NCBI GenBank assembly: GCA_019096195.1
Contig: JAGTXK010000105.1
Span: 62,001 to 126,000, forward strand
Length of the DNA stretch: 64,000 nucleotides
Origin: Boletus sp. NGJ
Taxonomy: Eukaryota; Basidiomycota; Agaricomycetes; Boletales; Boletaceae
Direction: 5' to 3'
Part shown: piece by piece, positions 45,392-57,828 of the stretch
How positions within the stretch are numbered: the first letter of the stretch is position 1
How the letters are laid out: each line of letters opens with the position of its first letter
The notes under the pieces: generated by a model
Database searches by the model: none
The model's input: only the letters and a program-made list of their open reading frames with translations
Told to the model about the DNA's origin: nothing
Position numbers and translations under genes: made by a program

Positions 45392-48300
45392 ATGGTGGCA
45401 CAAACGCGTACCGCCACTGCGCCCTCCAAGAAGCTCACTTTCAGCGAGAAGATCGTCGGCAGGTCCCTTTCCACCGACACGCTCCTCAAGAAGCTCAAGG
45501 CCCTCCATACCGAGCTCGCAGAGCTCGACCAGGAACTCGTCGACGTGAACTCGCTCTCACCCGTGCGCTCCCAGCTCATCAACACAACCCTCCTCCTCCA
45601 CAGGGATAGGGGGGTCAAGGCGTACACCGCTTGCTGTCTTGCGGACATCCTCAGGCTATACGCACCGGACGCCCCTTATACTCAAAACGAACTCAAGGAC
45701 ATCTTTCAGTTTTTCTTTAGGCAGCTTGCCGCCGGGCTCAAAGGAACCGATGCTCCGTATTACAACGAATACTTTCACCTTCTCGAATCCCTCTCTACCG
45801 TCAAGAGCGTGGTGCTCGTGTGCGATCTTCCGCACGCCGACGAACTCATGACGGAAATATTTCGTGAATTCTTTGTCCTCGTACGACGCGACCTTGCAAA
45901 AAAGATAGAATTATTCATTGCTGACATCCTCGTCGCCCTCATTGACGAGTGCCAGTCCCTCCCCAACGATGTCTTGGATACCATTATGGGACAGTTCTTG
46001 GACAAGAATACGGTGCGTCGTGAAGCACGCTGATTATGATTTCTCGTTCGTGATACCCGTTCAGCGTCTGGATCAGCCTGCCTACAGACTCGCGGTGCAG
46101 ATTTGCAACGCAACATCGGACAAATTGCAGCGTCACGTCTGCCAATACTTTACGGACATCATCGTCACCAATTCACGCGACCTCGAGTCGGAGAGCGATT
46201 TTGATGAAATACGTACTGCACACGATCTCGTCAAGCAACTCAGCAAGTCGTGTCCGTCCTTGCTGCACAGTGTAATACCACAGCTTGAGGAAGAACTCCG
46301 TGTGGACCAAGTTCAAGTGAGGTTGATCGTAACTCATGCACTAGGAGAGATGTTTGCGGAGAAGGGTGGCTCCGATCTCATCAGAAAGTATCCAACGACA
46401 TGGAACGTGTGGTTGCTGCGCAAAAACGACAAGGCACCGACCGTGCGTCTGAAACTCGTCGAGAGCGCTAGGGGACTGCTCATGAACCTGCCTGAACATA
46501 GAGAGACTGTCGAAGGCAAGCCCCTATCCCAGAACCTGTAGACGACAACCTTGACACGCTCTTGAGTAGAAATGCTTCAACTCAAACTCCTAGACCCCGA
46601 CGAGAAAGTTCGTGCTGCGGTGTGCAAAGTGTACTCTCAGCTCGATTACGAAACTGCGCTTCATTATGTTTCAGAAGCACAACTTCGGGCAGTTGCTGGC
46701 CGTGGAATGGACAAGAAACATGCCGTCCGTGTAGAGGCTATGAATGCGCTTGGTAAGCTGTACGGTCTTGCATATCCGGAGATGTATGTTTTTTTTTTTC
46801 CTCTCATGAGTGTCACGGTCTAACACATTTATATCCAGCGAGAACGGTGACTCGTCCGCGGTCAGCCATTTCGCGTGGATTCCTAATGAGATCTTGCACA
46901 TCTCCAACATGACGTCTGAAGCCAAAGCTGCTGCGGAGCAAGTCATTGCCGATTATGTTCTCCCGTTACCTTCGTCTTCCACTACTTCTGCCTCTACGTC
47001 GAAAAACGTCGAGGTTGATGAGGTAGCCTGGACAGATCACTTGCTCAATACCATGCAGCATCTAGATGACCTCGCTGTCAACACAATTCTGAGTATGAGT
47101 GGGATTAAAGCAAAGTGCGTTGATCTGTTTTTTTCATTGTGGGCAACGGGGATCAACCTCGTGTATAGTCGCCCGACCATGTATGAGCATTATCTGCAAG
47201 CATGCATACAGAACAACGTAAGCCCTTTGTGGATGTCGTCGTAGTCTTCCTTATCGGTGCCTGTTAGGGTGGCGTGATCGACGAGAACGAGGAATCGATC
47301 ATACAACGTTTAAACAACGTGGTCAAACACTTGTCTCGTGCGTAAATTTCAGGGTCGGATTCAATGCATTAACCCTCCATACTAGGACAATTTCCCGATC
47401 CCCAGAAAGCAGCTGAGGATATGCATGACTTTGCCAAGGCGAACGAGAACAGGCTTTACAAGTTACTCAAGACGTGTATGGATCCTCAGTCTGATCTGAA
47501 GAGCATCGTGAAAGCCTCAAACGAGTTTCTACGGCGCGTAGAACAATCGCTCGAGTCCACCCTCTCAACGATGACAATCTTTCTCCGTCGCGCGACGCTC
47601 CGCATCGTCAACCAATCTTCCATCTCGACCCTCATCAAGAGAGTTCAAAAGTTGGCTCCGTTGTCGAAGCATGCCCAACAACTTTTAACTTTTATATCGA
47701 AACATTGTCCGATCCTCTATAAACCCCATGTCAGCGAACTTACAAAGGCAATCGCCGATGAGAGGAACGTGATTCTGGCGGAGGTTGGCATGCATGCACT
47801 CGCAGCCGTGGCGAAAGCTGATGAATCCCAAGCGGCATTGGATAAGTATGTTTCTTTACACTATCTTGAGGCAGTCCACTCACATGGATTTCTTGAACGC
47901 AAAAGACGAACGCTAGAACGCATAACGCGATTTGCGCTTGGAGAAAACCCCAAAATTGCCAAGTTTGCGGCTCGCTTATTGGCTTCGTTGAAGGATCATG
48001 AAGGTCCTTGTGTGGAAATCATTGAAGTACGTGAATTTGTCGGCGCTCAATTTTGCGATATGTTCATTCCTTTAAAGTCTATCTCGGAGAAGCTTTCGGA
48101 AGCTACGCCAGAGGAGCTCGTTGCCCATACGACCGTTCTAGCACAGATGGCGCGCTTCAAGCCTGACGCATTTGAACATAGGAGTGATACGATCATGGCA
48201 TTCTTGATTAAGAAATTGCTAATGGGTCGACGGTCAAAAGATCCAGTAAGAATGCTGCACTCACTCCGGATTGAGTCCTGACTTATTTTCGTGATCAAGG

Positions 48301-50128
48301 AGGAAATGGACGTCGATGACGACTGGGTGGAGGATGACAATATGATGCCAATGCAAAAGGCCAGGATCCTTGCGCTGAAAGTTTGCCGGAATCGGTGTCT
48401 TGCCAACGCGTCTGCAGAAACCGCATTGGAGCTTGCTACACCCGCGCTTAAAATGTTTTCAACATTACTCGAACATTCTGGATCATTTTCAGCAGATGCG
48501 CCGGACAGGTTAGGTTTTCGAGCGGCCATGGTATTTGGGACTCGGGGCTGATGCATCACACGTAGTCCGCCGGTGAAGTCACGCATGCGACTGCAAGCCG
48601 CTGTATCGCTTTTACACCTTTCTACAGTCGAAGCGTTTGCAAACGTGATAAATAACAACTTTATATGGCTCGCGATCACAGTCCAGGTAAGGAGTCGCTT
48701 CGAACTGACGTGCTCGCTGATGGTGATGCGCATTTGCTCAGGACCCATGCTACCATGTTCGAATAATCTTTTTAACGAAACTCGTGTCTCTCCTGACCGC
48801 ACGTAAACTCCCGCCACGCTTTAACACGATACCTTTCCTTACAATCCATGATCCTGAGGCCGATATTCGAGACAGGGTGAGCCCTAGTCTACGCAATCCG
48901 GTACTGAACATTGAAGCCTTTTCTAGGCCATAGCTTATATTTCGTTTATCTCGAGATCTATCCCACTCGCCGCACGCGTCGATCAACTAGAAATAATTTT
49001 CATCCGTCTTCTTCATCTCCTCGCGCATCATCCCGATTTTTCTACCGCGCACGAGAACATGCAAGAGATAGCGAAGTGGCTATTCCTCTTCTCGTCTGGG
49101 TCCATTCTTATTCACTCGTCTCTTCTTTTAGATACATTGAGTTTTACCTCGATTTGATCGCGAGTTCTGATAACATTGCGCTCCTTTACCACCTTGCGAT
49201 GAAAGCCAAGACCGTGCGTGACTCTGAATCGCATACATACAGCGAGGTGCGAAGATTTTCGCCCGACTTGCAGACGTTTGTTCAACCCCCTTGCATATCA
49301 CTGAATCTAGAATCTCTATACGACGGCAGAGCTCGCCCAAGAGTTGATCAAGGCCCGTACGCAAGCTCGCTCGTGGACCCTTCAGAGTTACCCCGGTAAA
49401 ATCAAACTGCCCTCGGACATTCTGCGTGCGCTTCCGAATCCAGAATCTGTCACCAAGGTAAGCGACAAACTCCGACGGAGGTTTGTGTTGAGAGACGGTA
49501 CAGGTGGTCAAAACACAATATCTATCCGAGGAAACCGTCGCTTGGCTGAAGGAGATTAGGGGACACAAGCCAGCCGCGGCCACCAAGGTACGTCGAATAG
49601 CAGATTACATCCTCACTTGTGATCCGCTGATGCCCTGATCTGTAGGAGAAGAAACGGGAACCAAGAGAGACGAAGGATGGCAAGTCTCCGCCTGCCAAAC
49701 GTAAAGCTTCTCGAGCTCGAGCAAACGGCGCGCAAAAGTGGGTTCTCGGGCGATGTGGAGTACAGCTTCTCGCTGACGTCAAACTTCTCAACAGGCGCCT
49801 GAAGACGCAAAAGTCGGCACGATGGAACAGTGATCAATCAGACGAAGAAGAAGAAGAATCTGATGAGGATTCTGTTCTTGATCCATCAGAGAAAGCGACG
49901 TCCCCGAGACGCTCTAGTTCGGTGCCAAGCGAAGCCGGTCAGGACAGCAATAAAGAAGAGGACGGCGGCGAACCGTCAGAACGAGAGAAGAAATTCGGTA
50001 GGAAGGCTAGAGCGAAGGCGCAGGTGAGTCACCATGCAGCGCGGTGGACCGACGATGTTGATAGGGTCGAAAAGGAGAAGATAAGCAAGCATGTAAAGAA
50101 GAGTACGACGCGACCAAGAAAGTCTTGA
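45392..50128 (+). CDS. PDS5: Sister-chromatid cohesion regulator PDS5
   Basis: Large HEAT-repeat protein, about 1250-1300 residues in many exons. It binds cohesin in the nucleus and supports both cohesion and its release with Wapl. Seen: MVAQTRTATAPSKKLTFSEK, STDTLLKKLKALHTELAELD, HRDRGVKAYTACCLADILRL, TQNELKDIFQFFFRQL, RLIVTHALGEMFAEKGGSDL, LRKNDKAPTVRLKLVESARG, and further HEAT pairs such as RAVAGRGMDKKHAVRVEAMN and PILYKPHVSELTKAIADERN. A charged, acidic tail with Lys/Arg clusters (EKKFGRKARAKAQ) ends at RPRKS. The first Met at 45392 is preferred over one 17 codons upstream because family similarity begins near KLTFSEK. The 3' part (48291-50128) has several uncertain exon joins. Confidence 0.9.
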
Positions 50129-50449
50129 CGATGTGTTCCGACGCGGTACTTGTGGATCGTGTACAGCCTATTCGTGATGCCTTGTATTGCTATGCATGTT
50201 CTATTGCTCTCGCGATCTCTACTATTATACTTTTGATTTGTCTTCGTGCAGGTTGTGAGTTGACGCGCAGCGCCATGAATGTAAGTTACATCAATGCTGG
50301 TCGTGCATCCGTAGCGTCAAAGACTTGGGTTTTCTATCTGCATGTGATATCCCTACAGCCTTCTGGCGTAGTAGGGATTGGAAGAAGGCGAGTGTCCCCT
50401 TTAGCTTCTTCGCTTTGAATTTTTGACTGTGGTACATCGGGCAAGCTTG

Positions 50450-51260
50450 GACAATGCTGTCAGTCTGTCACGGACGTGCTACTACTTGACCTCTGCACAC
50501 GAGAGTGCTGGTTCAACTCAACTGTCAGGTATATTCTTTAGGGAACCATACCTTTAAACCCGTAGCTACTCTGATACCTCCCCCAGTTCTCGTACAATCT
50601 CAGTCCTGGGGCTTTACTTGGCCGCATCAGCTGTTCAACACTCTTCGCCGTGCGATCATCCATACGGTGGTGTCCAATACCCTCGTAGGCGCACAGTAAC
50701 CGAGTCCCCGATCCTGAACCATTCCCCCGCACTCGATTCGCCAGGCGATGGAGGCGGAGATCCGCCAGTAACCGCGAAACGCTCTTATCGGCGCACTCCG
50801 GAGTGTGAGGTTACCTCTATAGAAACCGCCTTGTTGATGGTCTGCATCATCAGATCCATTATCGCTCACAACTGACGGTTTCGTCAGGGAGGGTATACTC
50901 GCCAAGGCGACGTCTCGATAAGAGCGTTTCGCGGCCAATGACGGATCTCCGCCTCGATCGCCTGGCGAATCGAGAGCGGGGGGTTCGGGGCTGAGGACTC
51001 AGTGACCGTGCGCCCAAGATTGAACGCCACCATAGGGATAATTGCACGGCGAAGAGTGTCGAACAGTTGATAGTCCTAGGATTGAGACTCTACGAGAACT
51101 GAGAGACTCATCAAAGTAGCTGCAGGTTAAATACTAGAAGACTCGTTCCTATAGTGATATGGTTCCTTAAAGAACATACCTGACAGTTGAGTTGAATCAG
51201 CACTCGTGTGCAGATGTCAAGTACTTGGCACGTTCGTGACTCGGACAAATACAATGTCGG
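50450..51260. repeat. Foldback inverted repeat of about 0.8 kb
   Basis: The left arm (about 50450-50860) and right arm (about 50880-51260) are reverse complements with scattered differences. Examples: the 17-nt block 'tcaactcaactgtcagg' near 50515 is matched by its complement near 51180; 'ctcgattcgccaggcgat' near 50730 is matched near 50970; 'cgcgaaacgctcttatcg' near 50778 is matched near 50930. Similarity fades toward both ends and there is no obvious target-site duplication. The arms carry only short frames. The element may be an old foldback or MITE-like transposon, or an inverted local duplication. The gap 50129-50449 is the 3' flank of PDS5. Confidence 0.8.
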
Positions 51261-52359
51261 GCCGCCAGAGGTCTTCATTGCCTAACCTCTTCTCTCACAT
51301 CAACTCTGTTCCTCAATCCATTCTACTCGTGTCCGAGCGCAAAACTCGTCGACTTGTTTATGCGTGCCCTGGGAGCATGGATCGTGAATACACGCCCCCT
51401 CCGCTTGGCAGTGCGTCAGATTCTCCATACTCACCCGAGGTACTTCTGGTCAAAAAGAGGTCAGGTCCTACCGTATGGCGGGATCGACTCTTCCAAAGCA
51501 CGGTTTGACCGAGCCGTCGTGACAAACTGCGGGTATTAAATCCCCGAGGTAGCTCAATTTCATTAGACGAATGGATGCGCGTACTGGGATAAGCCTTTTT
51601 TTCTTTTCTTTTTCCCCGGGCCGCTAACATGGTTTGTTTTTGGGGGCGGGATGCGATTCGAGGACGCGTCATAGGGTGTCTCTCCACCTTTTCCAAAAGG
51701 AAGCTTTACACGAATAGGCTACGTGAGTCGTCGATTCTCATATAGATTTTGATTCCTTGTTTGATGAAACTTCTCGATCAACTCCGAGTTGCCTTGCGAG
51801 ACAGTCTTAGGGGTCGATGTGTTTTCCGATCAGTGTTAACTTGCAAAGGATTGACTACCGCACGCAAGCCGAGAGCCTAGTGCCAGGACGCGACATCTCG
51901 ACTGAGCCTTCCCCTTGTCAGTTTTTGATACACGCTTCTGGTGCCTGTGCGAGGGAGCCTGAAGGATATTTCAAAGTCTCAGACGCAGAAATAGTAAGCC
52001 AAATCGGTGCAGTAGGGCTCCGGATCAAGATCAGGTACAAGTACCTGTGACAACGGCGCCGAAAGAGCAATGTTGATTCCAGGCGCGGTCGAAGAAAGGG
52101 CGATAAAGATACATGTGTCCATGTTATGTGACGAACCTTCTAATGCTATGAGAGTGCGGCGGGATACACGTGTTCCTCGTGGAAGGTCGGAGAATACTAT
52201 ACAGATAACAAGATGGAATTTCGGTACAGGATCACCCGAACCGTTTTACAACTTGGATGAAACCTGGATGATAAAATATTCGTGTGTTTGAGAGTGTGGG
52301 ATCACGGATCGGAATACAAGATGTGGTATGTGATAGTGAAAGGGGATGTTACCCAAATA
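51261..52359. other. No recognised gene
   Basis: Plus-strand frames 51254-51508 and 51817-52050 and a minus frame 51358-51696 lack motifs and overlap one another. They may be chance, or a small unknown gene at 51254-51508 that starts inside the right end of the inverted repeat. Confidence 0.35.
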
Positions 52360-53113
52360 TCATGTACCCCGGCGAGAAACGAAATTCTGTGAGGAAATGA
52401 TAAGATGGCGTCCCCACGAAGGCTGGGTGGAATACCCACCTCCAAATCTTGTGACGTCGCAACGGCAAGTACGAACTTTCTGTTGGAATCCGTCACTAGA
52501 TCGCTGTCAATCCATTGCACAGTTGAGAACATCTGAGTTGACTCACCTAGCGCAAAGATATTGTCGCGCAAAAACTCCGCCAACTCAGCGAGGGGGGTGT
52601 CAGGTGTGATGATAGTGTATGGATGTTCACTGCGCTGGAACCTGGACATGTATTCCTTGACGGAATCATTCTAATGAAATAGCCGAGGAAGGTGAGTCAA
52701 CAGTAGATATGAAAAGTAGGCGATCAAGTAAGAGAAGAACGTACTGGATTTGCTTGTCCTGCCTGCCATTTTGCTCTCAGTAAGGCAGCATCGACGTAAC
52801 CAACTGGTCGTCTGTTCTTGTCGAGGACCCTGCGAGAAAGAGGGTAGGGTCAGTCGACATATGCGGAGTGAAGGATAATCACGGTATGTGAGAGAAATCG
52901 CGCTCGTATGCGAGCTCGATTGCACGCGAGATGGATTCGTCAGCTGGGAGCGAGAAAGCTGGAGGTAGTTGGAGATCCTAGAGGGATCGATAGGTTCAGT
53001 GTGGCCTGTACAGAAACTGTGCACACCTCCACGACTGCACCGCGGTACCTGTCTACTGGTAACATCGAGATGGTGTGTACTGCAGGAACTGCAGAGAGAA
53101 TGGAGGTAGCCAT
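52360..53113 (-). CDS. CBS-domain pair protein
   Basis: Small protein, about 190-210 residues after splicing. Seen: the start MATSIVKMATSILSAVPA, DRYRGAVVE joined across an intron to DLQLPPAFSLPADESISRAI, then ELAYERDFSHIPVLDKNRRP and VGYVDAALLRAKW, which is the first CBS unit. The second unit contains VKEYMSRFQRSEHPYTIITP, LAELAEFL, and VTDSNRKFVLAVATSQDLE. It ends NFVSRRGT with stop at 52360. CBS pairs bind adenine nucleotides or SAM and act as energy sensors or regulatory modules. The partner is unknown. An upstream in-frame Met at 53188 is possible. Divergent from MLH1. Confidence 0.85.
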
Positions 53114-53469
53114 CTTCACGATGGAGGTTGCAATGTCCGCTCTGCCGCTCTGAGCTGTCGCTGCGGGCTTGCACGTGATCTCAATCAAATGCCTCTGGCG
53201 TGCCGCTCAACTTTGTTTCAATGATCCACAACATTGATTTAACTTGACTGTGTTTTATTCTTTACCCAGTTTCGCCTCAAGTTATGATCTGAGCCAGCAC
53301 GTGACGACTTCATAGACGCGGTCGAAGGAGTCGACGCATCTTTGTAGTTAACTCGTGAATGCCCTGGGTAGGTATCGTTGTCGCCAAAAGTTGAACTTCT
53401 GGGCACACGGTCGCTCTGTACAAATCTTGTACACTCCGAATTTTTGTTTGTCCCTCGGCATCACATAGT
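53114..53469. promoter_or_regulatory. Shared upstream region of the CBS gene and MLH1
   Basis: 356 bp between divergent starts. No TATA box or repeat stands out. Confidence 0.45.
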
Positions 53470-56294
53470 ATGGGTGAGCAAGCCCAAGATGATTCGCAAC
53501 CTCCACCGGGTCCTTCAGCCATACAAAGGCTCCACGAGTCACTCATAAATCGCATCGCTGCAGGAGAGGTGCACTTCTGCATTGCTTTTCATCAGCATTG
53601 GGTTAGCTCACTTGTTAGAAAGATCATACATAGGCCGGCTTCTGCATTAAAGGAACTCCTTGAAAACTGCTTGGATGCTGGCGCTACGTCGATTCGTATT
53701 ACCGTCAAAGACGGCGGAATAAAATTGCTCCAGATTCAGGACAATGGCTGCGGCATACGCGTGCGTGTGCTCGCCTCTCGTTGCCATTTCCGTTCGTGCG
53801 GCTTACTCCTTTGACAGAAATCCGATCTGCCCATCCTAGCTGAGCGGTTCACGACCTCAAAAATCAATTCTTTCTCTGACTTGTCTCGACTGACGACCTA
53901 TGGTTTTCGCGGTGAAGCGTTGGCTTCCATATCCCATGTGGCCCACATGTCCGTCGTGACCAAAACTAAGACTGATTCCTGCGCTTGGAAGTGAGTGTTT
54001 CAATAATTTCATTGGGCATCAAGTCAACACTCTCACGCAGAGCATGCTACTCTGAAGGTGTGTTGGTTCCACCAAAAGCAGGTCAGACACCAGATCCCAA
54101 ACCTTGTGCTGGAAATGATGGAACTACCATCGTTGTACGTTTCTTCTTTGACGATTTACTGTTCAACCATTCCTCACCAACTTATCAGATCGAGGACATG
54201 TTTTATAATACGCCTACTCGCTTGTCGGCGTTGCGTAGCCCGTCTGAGGAATATGCAAGAATCCTTGATGTTGTGACCAAATATGCGGTTCATAACTCAA
54301 AGGTAGCATTCTTTTGCAAAAAGGTGTGTAAACTCGACAGTGTATTTACTTTCTTGCTCATCACATCGACCAGGCTGGCTCTGTGACTCCAGAGCTCTCC
54401 ACTCCGCCCACAACCATCGACCAAGCAATCCGCCTATTGTATGGTCACGCCATAGGGAAAGAACTCTTGCACGTCAAGGTCTCTTCATCGCCCACTGACG
54501 GGACCTCACGGCCTATTGGATCCGGTGACGTCGATGACACTGAAAACTGGTCTGCCGAGGCCTATTGCACGAGTCCAAATTATCAAGCCAAGAAAACTGT
54601 GTTCTTGCTTTTTATCAACCGTAAGTCAACGTTGGTTGTGGGATGGATGCTAGGCAGTCTGATTACTCGTGATGTTGCAGACCGTCTCGTCGAGTCGACC
54701 AGCGTCAAACGGGCAATCGAAAGTGTATACAGTGGGGTACTGCCCAAAGGTGCATTCCCATTCGTATATCTCAGGTACGAACAACCCCCCACGACAAGAC
54801 TATGCATTAAAAACATCAGTCTCGACATAGATCCCCGGTCTGTGGATGTGAACGTACACCCTACGAAACGAGAAGTTATCTTTTTGAATGAGGAAATAAT
54901 AACGGAGCGGATATCAGACACTATCCAGCAAGTGATCAGTCAAAGTCAATCCAGGACCTTTGAATATCAAGTAGGTTTGAACGTGCTACTATATCCGTGT
55001 TTTTGAGGGTTTCTAGACATTACTTACTGGCGGCTCAAACGCGTCAAACACGAAAGGCAACCGGAAAGCGGGAGAAGAGGAACGAGAAAATGGGGAAGAC
55101 GAGAAAGAACAGCCCGCTTCGGCGTCCCAACGTATGCCTTCCTGACGTTCTGAACTTGTTGTTGCTTAATCGTCCCTTAGCTCCGAAGTTGTATTCACAG
55201 CACAAAGTCCGCACGTCGGTTCACGATCGTACTCTTGAATCAATGATCCCTGTGTTGAACCCTTCGCGCTCTGATGGCGATGATATATCCAAGAAAGCAA
55301 TCGGCCTTCGCGATATTCCGGAGGCCAGTTGTGATCTGACTTCCATCCTGGAGCTCAGGAAGGCTGTCCAAAAAAGCGTGCACCATGGTTTGTCGCATCA
55401 ACCGTTCGAGTAGGACGACGGATGCTGAGCTCTTTCGACAGACCTGACCGAACTCATAAAAAAGCATACGTTCGTCGGAATTGTGGATGATTATCGGTGT
55501 TTGTCACTGGTTCAGCATGCTACCAAACTATATCTTCTCAACCACGCAGCTTTGGCGTACGTCGCGTTTACTGCTTTGTATCCGTTCCGGTTTGACCCGC
55601 ATGTTCGTAGCGAGGAGATGTTTTATCAGCTTGCTCTGATGCAATTTGGTAGTTTTCGTCGGTTGAGGCTAGACCCTCCTCCGCCCCTTCGTACTCTCCT
55701 AAAGCTCGCTGTGGACGCAGAACCAGGCACAGAGAAGAGTGGACTCAGCAAAAACGAAATCGTAGATGCAAGTGTTCCCTACCATCTCTAAAACCGATCT
55801 GAACTCACATCCAGCGCATCTCCAAAACGCTCCTCGCGCGTCGTGGCATGCTGGCCGAGTACTTTGAGATCAACATCACTTCAGATGGCGACATCGAGAG
55901 TTTGCCGCACCTCTTGAAAGAGTACACCCCTGACCTCAACAAGTTGCCCGTCTTCCTTATGCGCCTCGGGCCACAGGTGAGGCGTCTTCCGCCATGAGTG
56001 ATCCCCAACCGTTGATTGAAAGGGATTTGTCAGGTGCGATGGCAATCGGAGAAGGAATGCTTCTCCACACTCATGCGCGAACTCGCATACTTTTATTCCC
56101 CGTCTCCATCGCATTTCATACCCTCGATTCCTGACGGCGCCCATACGCAAGCAAAGGCGGCGACATGGCAGACGGAGCATGTCTTGTTCCAGGCTATGCG
56201 CAAGTTCTTGGTTGCAACAAGGTCGTTGCTAGAAAATGATGTCGTCCAGGTGGCCAATCTCCCCGATCTTTACAGAGTCTTTGAGAGATGTTGA
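53470..56294 (+). CDS. MLH1: DNA mismatch repair protein MLH1
   Basis: MutL homologue. It pairs with PMS1/PMS2 or MLH3 in the nucleus to carry out mismatch repair and meiotic crossover functions. Seen: a GHKL ATPase with INRIAAGEV joined over an intron to [27 protein letters not shown] near 53745, [20 protein letters not shown] near 53900, [15 protein letters not shown] joined across an intron near 54135-54190, [19 protein letters not shown] near 54840, and a C-terminal dimerisation part ([41 protein letters not shown]). The last four residues are FERC, the conserved MLH1 ending that completes the PMS endonuclease site. About 750 residues, many short introns. ENCLDAGAT has Cys where most homologues have Ser. 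Confidence 0.96.
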
Positions 56295-56562
56295 TGGAGG
56301 CGACCTTCTCCCTGACGACTTGCTACGGTTTTATGACGAAGATTAACCCCTGTAATAGCTGTAGCGTAAGTAATCACCCGTTCAACGCTCGTGCGGCTGC
56401 AAGTGAAATCTCCCGATCGTAATCCATTATCATACAAGGACTCTTGCGCTTTGTACACATCGAAAAAAAGCCTGGGTCGAATTCACAAGGTGCCAACTCG
56501 AATCTGTGCTGCCCATCAACAATGCCGTACGGCTACTCGCCAGGGGGTAGGCGACTGAGGGA

Positions 56563-57763
56563 TCAAGGCAAGCCCATCCCGGTATTGATCGCGTTCGCGA
56601 CTTGACTCGTGTTCGGTCTGTTGAAGGCATACCTGCAAGGGGAACATCAGCAAAGACAAAATAAACACGACTTTTGACGGTGCTCGCCTCTCGTAACTAT
56701 CAAAGTAGAGCTCGTCCGTGCTACAAGTACGCTTGAACGCGGGGTGCTCGAACAACCTGTTCAACCATGCATCGAGCCTCGCCCCTTTTGGCATTTCGAA
56801 TCCGCGATAGTGTTTGAGAACGTTGGTCGCTCTGAACATCCCTGGTATGATCCCCATCATGAATTGAGTCAATCGTCGGTAACCCCAGTTCGTGAAAACA
56901 CTCACAGGGTCCCACCATGACGTCCGCCCATCCGAGTTCGCCTCCCTCTCTCCACAGTCCAGTTCCCCCGACGTGCTCCTCCGCGCGTTCAAAGAGCCCC
57001 ACGAGCGTATCGATGGCTGCTCTGAATCCGGTCTCGCCGGCGCGTTGCGCGGCCGAGTCTTGGGCTTGGAGATAGCGATAAAAGGCGGGCACGAGGGTGC
57101 GGTTGATGTGGTCTGATTGGAGGCGTACGAGGGCTCGTGCGTCTAGGGGGTGGTTAGCGCGACGGAACGAGGGCATTTGGACTTGGGGATCGGGCGTACG
57201 GACATGGATTAGAGACGGGCGGAAAGAGGGTTCGTTTGGTCGACGTAGATGCGAGGCTATGTAGATGAAAGCGAGACGTGATATCGACGTGATAAAGGGC
57301 AAGGGAAAGAGAGACGGGTACGAACTCTTCGAGAAAGTCCATGATGACGGTGCTCTCGTTGAGTGCGCGCGGGGGACTGTGATTGTTGAGCCTCAATGCG
57401 GGGACCAGACCCTTGGGAGAGAGATCGAGGAGTTCCTTTGGTTTCTTGTATGGATCGACTTCGTCTGTCGACGATGTAGTTACCGGGTTGTTCACGTCAT
57501 TCATACCAAGTTATCAATAGGATGGTTTGGACGTACAATACTGCTTGCACGAAGACGAGTGTGAGGGAGTTGGATCGTTTAGGGACGAGCAAACGTACTT
57601 TGTACGGAATTCCGAGATATTCGAGCGTGACCCATGCGCGCTGGACGAACGGGCAGAAACAGCCTGCGAAGAGGATGATGTCCTCATCGCCAGCATGGCG
57701 CTGGACGGTTTCAAGGGCCTCGCCAGTGCAGCGATTATGATAGACTTTTCCAGTGTCCGTCAT
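56563..57763 (-). CDS. Glutathione transferase, omega-like
   Basis: Two-domain GST, about 300 residues in several exons. The N-terminal thioredoxin-like part has ILFAGCFCPFVQRAWVTLEY near 57650 with the C-P-F active-site Cys, then EVDPYKKPKELLDLSPKGLV and ALNESTVIMDFLEE. The helical C-domain has LDARALVRLQSDHINRTLVP near 57130, ERAEEHVGGTGLW, GWADVMVGP and RGFEMPKGARLDAWLNRLFE near 56800. It ends in INTGMGLP. Omega and related fungal GSTs act as thiol transferases or glutathionyl-hydroquinone-type reductases in the cytosol. The start chosen is MTDTGKVYHN (57763); a Met 28 codons upstream would overlap the divergent gene's start. Confidence 0.86.
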
Positions 57764-57828
57764 GGTTTTGACTCGCAAGTTGGCTGAGCCTTTGTCACAC
57801 GCACGTTCAACTCGATCCCGGGAGGCTG
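57764..57828. promoter_or_regulatory. Shared 65-bp region between the GST and glomulin-like starts
   Basis: Head-to-head starts are separated by 65 bp if the GST begins at 57763. With its upstream Met (57847) the two coding regions would overlap. No TATA box. Confidence 0.5.

Noticed and set aside
50505-50699. Small open frame inside the inverted repeat as a gene
   Set aside because: The complementary arm has matching frames in antisense, as expected from the repeat itself; no motif.
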